From positions 744,001 to 808,000 of the forward strand of contig NZ_CP142136.1 in the NCBI RefSeq assembly GCF_035918255.1: a DNA stretch of 64,000 nucleotides. The letters are read 5' to 3'. Below, piece after piece: positions 44,321 through 55,042 of this stretch. Source of the DNA: Mesomycoplasma ovipneumoniae (GTDB taxonomy: Bacteria; Bacillota_I; Bacilli_A; Mycoplasmatales; Metamycoplasmataceae). The notes under the pieces were generated by a model. The model made no database searches. It saw nothing but the letters and a program-made list of their open reading frames with translations, and was not told the DNA's origin. Each line of letters begins with the position of its first letter. The stretch's first letter is position 1. The translations under genes were made by a program, and so were the position numbers.

Positions 44321-44699
44321 TCATAAAATAATAAAAAACAAATTTTTAAATAATTTTTGAGCATGAAAAATCTAAAAAAATTAGGAAACACAGTTAATTT
44401 TATTGTTTCTTGAAATATCTCAATATATTGTCTAAGAAACGCGGTTCTAATTTTTTTAACAGCCAATTGTTGCCTATAATATAATGATAAATTTTGTTTT
44501 TTTATCGTTTTTATATTTTCTAAAACAATGGAACTTTTTTCAAACCTTTTCATTATAGGATTGATGAGACTAGTTGTGCCAAAATCTTTATTGATAAAAT
44601 TATTTAAATCTAAATTGTTTCATAAATTTGCAAATTAAAATTGAATAAGGATAGTTTACCATAAATTCTAAATTTTTTAAATTTTTTAAATTTTAACAC

Positions 44700-45217
44700 A
44701 AAATTTTAACTTAAAAAGCAAAATTATAAAATATTTAAACAACCTTTTTTAGTTAAAACACGACAAAAATCATAAAAAATACAACTACTATTTAAACTGA
44801 ATGCAAATAGAAAACTCGTTTTTATTTACATTGAGCCTAAAAAAATATATGAAGTTTTGAAAGAACAATAATTAAAAGCCATAAATTTATAGATTTCTAA
44901 ACGGGTAAATTTAAGGCATTCCATCATATTCAAAAATATAATGGATAATCCGCATTTTCTGATTTTTTTACGGCAAAAACATAACCAATTCCCCCTTAAT
45001 TCAATATCAAAATTTATTAATTATTCTTAAGTTTTGCTAATTATAACATAACTTTATTTTTAACCAAGCATTTTTTTTTTTTTTTTTTTGCAAAACCTTA
45101 ATTTTAAAACTATAAAAATTAAGGTTTTAGCGTCAAAAAACCCGGATTTACGGGTATTTTCTCATATTTATATTCACTTTTTAGTGAATTTTTGCCATCA
45201 AACTGGCAAACTCAGGA
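44700..45217 (-). mobile_element. E2: MITE-like repeat (family copy 2), reversed
   Basis: Same order as E1 when read on the minus strand: terminal CCTGAGTTTGCCAGTTTGAT (45217 side), ATTCAC...GTGAAT palindrome, a 14-bp hairpin AAACCTTAATTTT/AAAATTAAGGTTT, A19 tract (45071-45089), TATAAT (45040-45045) and the conserved hairpin region. The opposite end is truncated or diverged near 44700, and I see no flanking direct repeat, unlike the other copies. It fills the divergent gap between rpsP and rpsD. Confidence 0.65.
44705..45032 (-). ncRNA. candidate structured RNA from E2
   Basis: Predicted from the E2 promoter. Keeps TCCATTATATTT/GAATATGATGGA, GCCTTAAATTT/TAAATTTATGGC (one mismatch) and AATGTAAATA/TATTTGCATT, the last better paired than in E1. 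Confidence 0.4.
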
Positions 45218-45359
45218 ATTTTGTTAATTATTTTTTTATGGTTAAATATTAACAAAAGGTTTGTGATAATTTCAAGACGGTAAATTTCCTATTAAATAAA
45301 ATTTAGTCCTCAATGAAATTAAAAATTCGGAAAAATATTGCAAAAATTTTAAACTGTGC

Positions 45360-45365
45360 TATAAT
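45360..45365 (+). promoter_or_regulatory. -10 box of rpsD
   Basis: TATAAT in TGCTATAATTATT; lies about 175 bp before the rpsD start. Confidence 0.6.
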
Positions 45366-45371
45366 TATTTT

Positions 45372-45541
45372 GCATTTTTAAATTAACAGCATTAAATATT
45401 ATTAAAAAAAATTCAAAATTTGTCTAGATTTGTGAGTATCCTGCTGTTGGTGAAAACATTAGATTTTGAATTCATTTAGTAAATATTTAGTTTTCTCTTT
45501 TTAGTCTAAAAATGCAAATTAAATTAGTAAAAGGAGAAAAA
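45372..45541 (+). promoter_or_regulatory. long rpsD leader, possible S4 autoregulatory RNA
   Basis: A ~170-nt leader is unusual in this compact genome. AACAGCA (about 45383-45390) can pair with TGCTGTT (about 45442-45449). S4 represses its own mRNA in many bacteria through leader structures; this is a candidate only. Confidence 0.35.
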
Positions 45542-46159
45542 ATGTCACGCTATACAGGCCCAATTTTTAAAAAATCACGTCGTGTTGGCTTTTCTATTCT
45601 TGAAACTGGAAAAGAATTTGCAAAAGGTAAACAACGAAAATACGCACCAGGGCAACACGGTCAAAGACGTTCAAAACTTTCAGACTACGGAGTTCACCTT
45701 CGTGAAAAACAAAAAGTCCGTTTTATGTACGGTTTATCAGAAAAACAGTTTAGAAATACATATAAAAAAGCAACTAAAAAAACTGGTATTGCCGGAACTT
45801 TATTCTTACAGGCACTCGAATCTCGTCTTGATAATTCCGTATATCGCGCAGGGTTTGCCGAAACTCGTCGTCAAGCTCGTCAATTAGTTAGCCACGGTCA
45901 TTTTTTGGTTAATGGAAAAAAAGTTAATATTCCATCATATCAATTAAGACAAGGTGATACATTTGAATTAACTAAATTAAAAAATGAAAAAATCCGTAAA
46001 AACGAGCAAATTTTAACAGCATTAGAAACAAAAACAGCCGCTCCTTGACTTGAAGTTGATAAACAAAATTTCAAAGTTGTTTTTTCTCGTCGTCCGGAAC
46101 GTTCTGAGTTAAATCAGGAAATTAAAGAATCACTAATTGTTGAGTTCTACAGTAAATAA
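45542..46159 (+). CDS. rpsD: 30S ribosomal protein S4
   Basis: 205 residues: [34 protein letters not shown] and the S4 RNA-binding domain ([37 protein letters not shown]). Start at 45542 because AAAGGAG sits 6 nt before it; an in-frame ATG at 45512 is unlikely. One UGA Trp near the end. Stand-alone, with own promoter and terminator. Confidence 0.97.
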
Positions 46160-46180
46160 TCTAATATTCTATATAATTGA

Positions 46181-46214
46181 AAAATCCAAACCTTGATTAG
46201 TTTGGATTTTTTTT
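46181..46214 (+). terminator. terminator of rpsD
   Basis: AAAATCCAAAC / GTTTGGATTTT stem with an 8-nt loop, followed by further T residues. Confidence 0.85.
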
Positions 46215-46227
46215 GTTAAAAAAATGG

Positions 46228-46233
46228 TATAAT
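46228..46233 (+). promoter_or_regulatory. -10 box of rpiB-mutM
   Basis: TATAAT 20 bp before the ATG; GGGGG at 46245-46249 is the ribosome site. Confidence 0.65.
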
Positions 46234-46253
46234 TTAACAAAAAAGGGGGAAAA

Positions 46254-46688
46254 ATGCCAAAAAAATTTGCTATATCTTCAGATCATGCCGGTTTTGAGAG
46301 AAAAAAAGAAATAATTCAATATCTTGAATCTTTAGGTCATCAAGTAACCGACCTAGGGCCTTATAATGATGAGTCAAGTTCTTATGCAATTTATGGAAAA
46401 AAGTTAGCTAATTTTTTGCTTGAAAACGAAAATCAGATTGGAATTGGAATTTGCGGAACTGGACTTGGTATGTCTTATGCACTAAATCGTTTTAAAGGAA
46501 TTCGCGCGGCAAGAGTAACGAATGAAAATGATGCTTTTTTAGCCAAATTGCATAATAACGCAAATGCTCTAGCTCTTTCAGGTAGATTTAATTCCCTTGA
46601 AGAATCTAAAAAAATTATTGATAAATTTTTAGAAGCAGAATACGAAGCGGGGCGTCACCAATCTCGAATTGACGAATTGGACAAATAA
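46254..46688 (+). CDS. rpiB: ribose-5-phosphate isomerase B (RpiB/LacAB family)
   Basis: 144 residues. AISSDHAGFERKK, the DLGPY turn and GIGICGTGLGMSYALN (the catalytic Cys region) are the RpiB hallmark. Interconverts ribulose- and ribose-5-phosphate in the pentose pathway. Its stop is at the start of mutM, so the two are co-transcribed. Confidence 0.92.
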   Translation: MPKKFAISSDHAGFERKKEIIQYLESLGHQVTDLGPYNDESSSYAIYGKKLANFLLENENQIGIGICGTGLGMSYALNRFKGIRAARVTNENDAFLAKLHNNANALALSGRFNSLEESKKIIDKFLEAEYEAGRHQSRIDELDK

Positions 46689-46689
46689 A

Positions 46690-47508
46690 ATGCCTGAATT
46701 GCCAGAAGTTGTAACCGTTGTAAATGCCTTAAAAAACGAGATTATTGGTAAAAAAATAGTTAATGTTTTGGCTAAAGATGAGAGTTTTATAAAAGAAATT
46801 TCATTTGTTGAATTTAAAAAAATACTGAAAAATTCAACTATAATAGATGTTCAAAATAGGGCTAAACATATTTTATTTTTTTTAGATAACCAAAAAGTTT
46901 TACTCTCACATTTGCGAATGAATGGGAAATATTTTACTTATAAGTATCCAAAATGAAATAAATTTGATTACATTTCCTTTATCTTTTCGGATAATTCAGT
47001 TTTAAATTATAATGATAGTCGAAAATTCGGGACTTTTGTTATTAGAGATCATTTTAATTTATTCAAAGTTAAACCCTTAGTCGATTTAGGACCGGAACCT
47101 TTTTATATAAATGTTGAGGATTTTTACCAAAAAATCAAAAAATCAACTCGCTCAATCAAATCGATTTTACTTGATCAGAAAATAATGAGCGGGTTAGGAA
47201 ATATTTATGCTGATGAGGTTTGTTTTGCAGCTAAAATTTCTCCAGACAAAATCGCTAACCAAATAACCTTAGAACAAGCCAAAATAATCGTTGAAAAGAG
47301 CAAGGAAATTTTGCAAAAATCAATTGAATTAGGCGGTTCAAGTATAAATTCATATACTTCTTTGAATGCTAAAGAGGGTAAATTTCAAAATTTTTTAAAA
47401 GTTCACACTAAAAAAAATTTACCTTGCACTAAGTGCAATGAAAAAATTTTAAAAGTTGTTGTTGCTGGCAGAGGAACTTATTTTTGCCCAAATTGCCAAA
47501 TTGAATAA
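46690..47508 (+). CDS. mutM: formamidopyrimidine-DNA glycosylase
   Basis: 272 residues. N-terminal MPELPEV places the catalytic Pro2 and Glu3; SGLGNIYADE is the helix-two-turn-helix and a C-terminal zinc finger (CTKC...CPNC) is complete. Removes oxidised purines such as 8-oxoG. Two bases after rpiB. Its last 12 codons are in the direct repeat around E3. Confidence 0.95.
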
Positions 47509-47556
47509 AAAAACCTATAAATTCGTAGGTTTTTTTATTCAATTTTACTTTTTATT
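47471..47556. repeat. left 86-bp direct repeat around E3 (mutM end and terminator)
   Basis: Matches 48089-48174 at an offset of 618 bp. Contains the mutM C-terminus, stop and the terminator hairpin, and a dead copy of the ligA tail. Confidence 0.85.
47501..47542. terminator. terminator after mutM
   Basis: Perfect 17-bp stem TTGAATAAAAAAACCTA / TAGGTTTTTTTATTCAA, 8-nt loop; includes the mutM TAA. Confidence 0.85.
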
Positions 47557-48088
47557 CGCGAGTTTACCAGTTTGATGAGATAATCTTAAAAAGCAAAATT
47601 ATGAAATTTTTAAACTGCTTTTTTAGTCTAAAACACTGACAAAAATCATAAAAAAATACAACTACTACTTAAACTAAATGTAAATAGAAAACTCGTTTTT
47701 ACTTACATTGAGCCTAAAAAAATATATGAAGTTTTGAAAGAACAATAATTAATAGCCATAAATTTGTAGATTTCTAAACGGTCAAATTTAAGGCATTCCA
47801 TCATATTTAAAAATATAATGGAAAATTCGCATTTTCTGATTTTATTATGACAAAAAACATAATCAAGCCCTCACTAATTCAATACCAAAATTTATTAATT
47901 ATTCTTAAGTGAGTTTAATTATAACCTAAATTTTTTTTAGACCAAGCATTTTTTTTTTTTTTTTTGCAAAAGTTAATTTTAAATAATAAAAATTAAGGTT
48001 TTACGCTCGAAAAACACGGATTTACGGGTATCCTTGCATATTTGTATTCAATAAAAGTTAATTTTAGCCATAAAACTGTAAAACTCAG
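47557..48088 (-). mobile_element. E3: MITE-like repeat (family copy 3), reversed
   Basis: 532 bp between the 86-bp direct repeats. Left end GAGTTTACCAGTTTGATGAG, right end (reversed) CCTGAGTTTTACAGTTTTAT. Contains A17 (47949-47965 on the opposite strand), TATAAT (47918-47923, minus) and the conserved hairpin core. Inserted in the convergent mutM/ligA junction; both genes retain complete 3' ends because of the duplication. Confidence 0.75.
47578..47910 (-). ncRNA. candidate structured RNA from E3
   Basis: Reads from the E3 promoter. TCCATTATATTT/AAATATGATGGA kept; GCCTTAAATTT/AAATTTATGGC with one mismatch; AATGTAA/TTTACATT kept with changes on both sides relative to E1. Confidence 0.4.
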
Positions 48089-48174
48089 GAGGTACTTATT
48101 TTTGTCCAAATTGCCAAGTTGAATAAAAAAACCTATGAATTTATAGGTTTTTTTATTCAACTTTACTTTTTATT
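48089..48174. repeat. right 86-bp direct repeat around E3 (ligA end)
   Basis: Copy of 47471-47556 carrying the functional ligA stop (48153-48155) and a dead copy of the mutM C-terminus. Confidence 0.85.
48119..48160 (-). terminator. terminator after ligA
   Basis: Perfect 18-bp stem beginning TTGAATAAAAAAACCTAT with a 6-nt loop; duplicate of the mutM hairpin and overlapping the ligA stop. Confidence 0.85.
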
Positions 48175-50198
48175 AGCTCTCAAAATTCTTCTTCGGAGAT
48201 TCTTTTAACACCTAATTTAATTGCTTTTTCTATTTTCGATCCGGTCGATTCGCCCGTTACCAAATAAGCGGTTTGTTTTGTTATTGATGTGTGAAAATAT
48301 GCGCCTGTTTGTTCGATAATTTTAACAAATTCGTGTCTTGGTTTGGATAATTTTCCCGAAATTGCAAACGATGTTCAACCAATTGAAGACGGCGAAATAG
48401 TTGGATTTTTAAAATTAAAATTCACCTTTTCAAGACAGTCAAGTAGTTTTTGATTTTCCTGATTATTAAAATAATCAGTCAGTGAACTAATTATAACAGG
48501 ACCAAAATCATTTTGATTTTTTAGTATTTCAAAATCTAATTTTCTTAATTCAGAAATATTTTTGGCATATCTTGCAAGAATTTTAGCGGCTTTTATTCCA
48601 ACATTTTTTATTCCTAAACCAAAAATTAACCTATGAAAATCGATGTTTTTTGCTTTTTCAATCTCATTAAGCAATTTAATTATTGACTTAATTTGCAAGG
48701 ATGGAGCGCGTTTATTTTCTGAATTTATTTGACTAGGTTTAAATTCAGAATAAATTTTTTCAAGGTTATTTTTAAGGTCAAAAATGTCACAAATATTAGA
48801 AATAATTTTTTTATCTAATAGTGTTTGAATTCTTTTTTCGGCTAAAGTTTCGATATTTAGAGCGGCTTTTGATGAAAAGTGAACGATTTTTTGGAGAATT
48901 ATGCCAGGACAATTTTTGTTTTGGCAAAATTGATCAATTCCTGATTCACTATAAATTAGTTCAGACTGACATTTGGGACAGTTTTTTGCAATTAAAAAAT
49001 TAGTTTTTTCGTGTTGTTCAACACTTCCGATAATTTGCGGGATAATTTCGCCCGCTTTTTTAACAAAAACATCAGACATTAAATTTAATTTTAGATTTTC
49101 AATATAAGAATAATTAGGCAAAACAGCCGAAGAAATAAGACTACCACCAAGATTTACGGGTTCAATTTTGGCATTATATGTAACTTTTCCGGTTCTGCCA
49201 ATTGTGGGAAAAATTTCTAGTAGTTTGGTTTTTGCAACATCATCTTCAAATTTAAAGGCAATAATACTATGAGGAAATTTTGACGTATAACCTAACTGAT
49301 CATAGAGTAAAAACTCATTAATTTTGATAACAACGCCGTCAATATTGTAATTTAGTTGTTCTCTTTTTTGCTTAATTTGGCCAATAAAGTCAAAAACTTC
49401 ATTTAAATTATTACATTTTTTTTGAAAATCATTAGTTTTAAAACCTAATTTCTTTAGAAAAGAGATTGCTTCTGACTGTCTAAAAATTTTATGTTTTTCT
49501 GGTTCAACAAGTGTATAAAAAAACCCGCTTAAAAATGAAAAATCATCGCTGGATGAGTCTTTTTGGTTTTTTTTATATCGTCTAAGAATTCCACTTGCGG
49601 CATTACGAGGATTTTTAAACACATTTGTCTCAGTTTGTAAACTATCAAATGCAGAATTATCTATGTAAATTTCCCCTCTTATTTCAAGGTCATCAAAATA
49701 ATCAATTGTTTTAGGGATAAATTCATCTTTAATTTTAAGGACATTAACTAAAACATCTTCGCCAAAAACGCCATCGCCACGAGTTAGTGCTTGAATAAGT
49801 TGGCCGTTTTTATAAATTAGTGAAAGTGAAATTCCATCAATTTTTGGCTCGACAAAAAAAGTTACATTTTCTAAAATTGCCATTGCTTTTTGGGCTCATT
49901 TTTCAAGTTCAGATTTTGTATGAGCCTTATTGAGCGATAACATCGGAACTGAGTGTTTAATTTTGACAAATTTAGAAGTAATTTTGCTACCAACTTGTTG
50001 ACTTGGTGATGAATTAAGTTCATCTAAAGTAAAAAGATAGTAATATTTTTGCTCCAAATTTATTAATTCTCTCAGCTTTTTGTCGTAAATTAAATCATCA
50101 ACAAGCGGATTTTGTAATTGATAGTAATGATGATTTCAAATTTCAATTTGCTTTCTTAGCTCAAGAATTTCATTGCGTATTTTAGAATTATTTTCCAT
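48153..50198 (-). CDS. ligA: NAD-dependent DNA ligase
   Basis: 681 residues, full length. Ia domain with HHYY, adenylation Lys119 in EPKIDG, OB fold (GRTGKVTYNAKIEPV), zinc finger (CPKC...CQNKNC), HhH region and a C-terminal BRCT domain after a UGA Trp. Seals nicks in replication and repair. ATG at 50198; 29 bp after ecfT. Distal gene of the dnaX-to-ligA cluster. Confidence 0.96.
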
Positions 50199-50227
50199 GA
50201 TTAAATTTTTTGATTAGTGTAGAGTCA

Positions 50228-51163
50228 TCAAAGTGGCAAGCGCGAAATTGGGATAATATTCATTTCCATTAAAACTGTTAAAGTAATAAGACCAATAAAA
50301 ATAAGGGCAAAAAGATAATCGAGCTTGTTAAAAACTAGACGGCGATAACGGCTTCTTTTTGCATAAACATCATAACCGCGAACGTCCATAGCATTAGAAA
50401 GATCTTCAGCCCGTGAAAAAGCAAGCACAAAAAGTGGAATTACTAAAGTTATTAATGATTTAACTTTATCCTTAATTTTTCCGTGTTTAAAATCAACGCC
50501 ACGGGAAGATTGAGCTTTCATAATTCGGGTCGCCTCAAGTAACAAAGTCGGAATAAAACGAATCGCGATTGAAATAATCATTGCAATTATATGGGTTGGA
50601 ATGAATAAAAGTTTTAAGGGCAAAATTAAATCTTCAATTGCGCGGGTTAGTAAAAATGGTTTTGTTGAATAAGTTAAAATTGTAGTTGAAATTATCATTC
50701 CATAAATTCGAATCGCTAAAACTAGTGAGCGAATTATGCTAACAGTTCCAATTGAAAATTTTATACTTCCAAATAAAGCGGTTGGCTTGACTAAATATCA
50801 AGAAATAAAATGCGTTGTTTCTTCAGGATTTAGACCTAAAACTTTATATTTAGGCAATTCATTATCAGATGAAATGCCTAAAATTATATTAATATTTTGG
50901 TGATCAATAATAAATCCGTAAATTATTAACATAATTATGAAAATGATTATTGGCATTTTCATTAAAGTAAAAATTTGCTTAACTCTTTTTGTTGTTATAT
51001 AGAAAAAAACAAGTGAAAGCAAAAGCAGAATTGAAATTGTCGCTAAATGGGTAGTGACAAAAAAAAGCACTGCAAAAAGAATGTTAAAAGCTATTTTTAG
51101 TCGGGGGTCCATTTTATGAATTATTGTGTTTCTTGGGACATATTTAGCAACACTAATTTGCAT
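50228..51163 (-). CDS. ecfT: ECF transporter transmembrane protein EcfT
   Basis: 311 residues; N-terminal membrane helices, then the two coupling-helix motifs, SSRGVDF and DVRGYD (the A-R-G type signatures that contact EcfA1/A2). Starts inside the last codons of ecfA2 (11-bp overlap). Forms the energising module for vitamin/ion S-components encoded elsewhere; none is adjacent. Confidence 0.92.
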
Positions 51164-52058
51164 TTTTTTCCTTTTTTATTAATAGATTAATTTGACTAAT
51201 TAATTCGTCAATTGACTTGACTTTGGAAATTGGATATCCTATTTTTGCTAATTTTTCACGGAAATTCAGCAAATTTGTAGGTAACATTTCATTTTCAATA
51301 AGAAATTGATTATTATCTAAAATAGGATAAGTTTCACCATCGTATATAATTTTACCATCTTTAAAAAAAATACAACGTTTTGTTCACTCTAAAACACTAT
51401 CAAGATCATGAGTTGCTAAAATGATTGTTTTGCCTTTTTTATGAAGAGTGTCCAATATTTCAAGCATTTTTACTGAACCTTGAGGGTCAAGACCTGCCGT
51501 TGGTTCGTCAAAAAAAATTATATCTGGATCCATGGCTAAAATTCCGGCAATTGCAACTCTTCGTTTTTGGCCACCTGAAAGTTCAAAAGGTGATTTGTCT
51601 AAAAAAGTCTCATCAAGGCCGACTAGTTTTATCATTTCAGCTGCTTTTTTCTTGGCCTCTTCTTTGTTTACTCCCATTGAAACTGCGCCAAAAATAATAT
51701 CTTTTTCAATAGTTTGTTCAAAAAGTTGGTATTCAGCAAATTGAAAAACCACTCCAACTCTACGGCGAATTTGGTTTATAAATTTAAACTTTGATTTTAA
51801 AAATCTTGGTCTTTCAACAACTAATTTTTTTTCAGTTTTGGACTCTTGATCAAAATAAAAATACTCAACTTGACCTTTATCAGGGAGCAAAAGCGCATTC
51901 ATATGTTGGATAAAAGTTGTTTTTCCTGAGCCAGTTTGACCTATTATTGCGATAAATTCACCTTGATTAATTTCAACAGATACATTATCGAGCGCTCTTA
52001 TTTCAATTGGTAATTTTTGGTCATAAATTTTTACAATGTTTTTTGCTTTAATTTTCAT
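51153..52058 (-). CDS. ecfA2: ECF transporter ATPase EcfA2
   Basis: 301 residues. Walker [10 protein letters not shown], signature LSGGQKRR, Walker [14 protein letters not shown] and H-loop ATHDLD. Relative to EcfA1 it carries an insert after Walker A ([13 protein letters not shown]), usual in mycoplasma EcfA2. Start overlaps the ecfA1 stop. Confidence 0.93.
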
Positions 52059-52849
52059 AGTTGTTCCAGCAATTCATTTTCATCATAGGTCGGACTAATA
52101 AAATCAAGGTTTTTCGAAATTTTATAAATAAAAGGCGAGTCAATTTTGGCTTTTTCGATTATTTCCTCATTATTTAAAATTAATTTTGGATCACCTTTTG
52201 CAATAATTTGGCCTTTGGCAAAGACAACAACTTCATCGGCCAAAATCGCTTCGTTCATATTGTGCGTTATTGAAATCAAAGTTTTGGTTTTATCTTTACG
52301 GAGGTCATCTAAAATTTTAACAACATCACTTTTTCCTTTTGGATCAAGCATTGAGGTTATTTCGTCAAAAATTATTATTTGTGGATTTAGGGCTAAAACT
52401 GAAGCAATGGCGACTCTTTGCTTTTGACCACCAGATAAAAATTGTGGCTCTCGCTCAAGATACGATTGCATTTGTACTTTTTGGGCCAATTCTGCAATAA
52501 TTTTTGGCATTTTTTTTGGATCTTCGTTAATATTTTCCAAACTAAAGGCAATATCGTCCTCAACTGTTGCCCCAACAAATTGATTATCTGGGTTTTGAAA
52601 AATAATGCCGATTTTCTTTCTAATTTTAGGTAGACTTTCTTTATTTAATAAAATTGAATCAACTTCAACTGTGCCTTTTTGCGGTCTAGCGATTCCGGAA
52701 ATAATTTTAGAAAATGTCGACTTTCCTGATCCATTGTGGCCTAAAATTGCATAATATTTGCCTTTTTCAAAAGTTAGACTAACATCTTTGAGCACTAATT
52801 GGTTCATATCATTAGTGTAACTAAAGCAAACATTTGTAACTTTTATCAT
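52055..52849 (-). CDS. ecfA1: ECF transporter ATPase EcfA1
   Basis: 264 residues. Walker [10 protein letters not shown], signature LSGGQKQR, Walker [14 protein letters not shown] and H-loop SITHNM. Pairs with EcfA2 on EcfT. Nine bases after hpt; overlaps ecfA2 by 4 bp. Confidence 0.93.
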   Translation of the reverse strand: MIKVTNVCFSYTNDMNQLVLKDVSLTFEKGKYYAILGHNGSGKSTFSKIISGIARPQKGTVEVDSILLNKESLPKIRKKIGIIFQNPDNQFVGATVEDDIAFSLENINEDPKKMPKIIAELAQKVQMQSYLEREPQFLSGGQKQRVAIASVLALNPQIIIFDEITSMLDPKGKSDVVKILDDLRKDKTKTLISITHNMNEAILADEVVVFAKGQIIAKGDPKLILNNEEIIEKAKIDSPFIYKISKNLDFISPTYDENELLEQL

Positions 52850-52858
52850 TTTTTTATT

Positions 52859-53401
52859 TTATTCCTTTTTGTTTGGATCAAAAATAGCAACAAAAGGTCA
52901 ATTTCGATATTTTTCCTGATAATCAAGTCCATAACCAACAAGAAAAGCATCGGGAACTTCAAAGCCAAAATAATCTGGTTCAATATCAGTTTTTCTTTTT
53001 TCTCTTTTATAAAATAAAGTAATTATTTTCAGTGATTTTGGTTTTTTTAATTTCAAATGTTCACTAATTTTTGTTAAAGTTATACCTGAATCAAAAATAT
53101 CATCAATTAAAATAACATCTTTATTTTCAATTTTTAGGTCAATATCGGTGATAACTTTCAATTCACCAGCTGATTGTGTACCTCCAAAATAGGATTTGGC
53201 AATTATGCAATCCACCATTGAATCAACTTCGATTTGCTGAATTAAATCAGTAAGAAAAATTAATGAACCTTTAAGAACAGCAACAAAAACAATTTCTTGC
53301 GAATTCTTATAATTTAAATTTATTCACTTTGCAATCTCATCAATTCTAGTTTTAATTTGTTTATTGTCAAACAAAATTTTTACAATATGTTTGTTAATCA
53401 T
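52859..53401 (-). CDS. hpt: hypoxanthine-guanine phosphoribosyltransferase
   Basis: 180 residues. PRPP-binding motif VILIDDIFDSGITL and the flexible-loop SYFGGT segment; C-terminal DAFLVGYGLDYQEKYRN is the base-binding part. Salvages purines, essential for an organism lacking purine synthesis. One UGA Trp before the end. Confidence 0.95.
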
Positions 53402-53430
53402 TTTAACCCATCTTTTTAAAATATTTTAAT

Positions 53431-54162
53431 CTAAAATTTTACACTATTTTTAGAAAAATTTTCATATTTATTTGCTTTTAACTTCGGCTTTTCATCGTTT
53501 TTTAGCCTTAAAACCATTGTGAATTCACCTTTGGTAGAATTTTGAAGTTCAGCTAAAATTTTTAAAGGAGAACCAATAAAATATTTTTGATAAATTTTTG
53601 TCATTTCCTTAACAAGAAAAATTTCAACTTTCTCGCCATAAAATTCATTAATTACTTCAAGAATATAAATTAATTTATATGGCGAAACGTAAAAAATATA
53701 ACTATAATTTAGTATAAAATGCTCAATTTGTTTAATTATTTGCTGCTTTTTTGAATTAAAAAAACCCATAAAAACTAACGGTAAATCAAAACCAGAAAGA
53801 ACAAAAGCGCCAACAAAAGCACATGCGCCAGGTAAAAAATCAACTTCGACATTGTTTTCATGGGCTCATTTTATCAAAATTTGACCCGGGTCGCTAATTG
53901 AAGGGGTACCTGCATCGGACATTAGAATAATGTTTTGGTTAGTTAAAAATATGTCAGATTTTTTGGCGATAGTTGATTTTTCATTAAATTTGTGATAGGA
54001 AATTAACTTTTTATCTTTAATTTCCAAAAAATTTAATATTTTTTTGGAAGTTCGGGTGTCCTCACACAAAATTAAATCAGCTGATTTTAGTGCTTGAATT
54101 GCACGCAGAGTTATATCTTGTAAATTTCCAATTGGAGTTGCTATAACAGTGATTTTTGCCAT
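53431..54162 (-). CDS. rsmI: 16S rRNA (cytidine-1402-2'-O)-methyltransferase
   Basis: 243 residues. TPIGNLQDITLRAIQALK, CEDTRTSKKIL and the SDAGTPSISDPG loop are characteristic of RsmI within the tetrapyrrole-methylase fold. Four bases after holB; same order (tmk-holB-rsmI) is common in mollicutes. Confidence 0.93.
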
Positions 54163-54166
54163 AATT

Positions 54167-55042
54167 TTAAGTTAAAATATTATTTAGACGAACTAAAAAG
54201 CCCGATTTTTGAATATTAAAGTTTGCATTTGTTTCAAGTGATGAAAGAAATTTTTTAAATGTTTGATTAATACTCACCATTTTTTCAGAATTTAAATCAA
54301 AAGAATTCGCTTTTTTAGCATGTTTTTTGTTAGCGCCGGAGTTGTTTAAAAAAAATTGCTTAAAATGAGCGATTATTATCTGAACAAAAATAAATGAGTT
54401 TTCTTTTGTTAAAACTTGATTTAAAAATAGTAAAAAATCAAATTTTGTTTTAGTTAAATTATTTAGTAATGATTTTAATTTATCCAAATCCGAATCACTA
54501 ATAGCCTTAATAGCTAAAGTTGCTTGATCAAAATTGGTGAAAATATTTGCATATATAGCATTATAAGGCGTTTTTTTTCATGTATCTAACTTTTTTTTAA
54601 GTTCGTTTTTTCTATTTAAATCATTGAAAAAAAATATTTGACAACGAGAAACAATAGTCGGAATAATTAAATCAGAGGAAAAAGAAGTTAGTAAAAAATA
54701 AGTATTCAAAGGAGGATCTTCTAAAATTTTTAGAAATGAATTTAGTACAGAAATATGGGCATTTTCAATGTTTTTTACTAGGAAAATCTTTGAATTATCG
54801 CCATAAAGAGAGGAAAAATACAACTTGTTTACCTCTTCTAAAAATTCTGTTTTTGAAAGACGATTATCTGAAAAATCATGTTGAAAAATTTGTGGTTTTT
54901 GACTAAATATCTCTAAAAAATCAGCTATTTTCTCATCTAGAAAATCTGAGTAACTCGATACAAGTAAAATTGCATGTGGAATTGTTTTAGTTTTTGACAA
55001 ATTATCGAGAAAATGGCGCCAATTTGTCGTAATTTGCTTCAT
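54167..55042 (-). CDS. holB: DNA polymerase III delta-prime-like subunit
   Basis: 291 residues. AAA+-type clamp-loader fold without a usable Walker A; NSFLKILEDPPLNTYFLLTS and TIVSRCQIFFF correspond to sensor and arginine-finger (SRC) regions. ATG at 55042 lies within the tmk 3' end (overlap 41 bp). One UGA Trp near the middle. Confidence 0.85.

Larger units (their letters stand above)
44321..45359. other. long divergent intergenic region between rpsP and rpsD
   Basis: Apart from E2 and the two promoters, holds no convincing gene. Several runs of AAATTTTTT occur at 44660-44700 where E2 loses its end. Confidence 0.5.

Noticed and set aside
44308-44553. 81-codon leftward reading frame upstream of rpsP
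   Set aside because: It ends over the rpsP -10 box, has no ribosome-binding site, no family resemblance and low-complexity composition; more likely chance.
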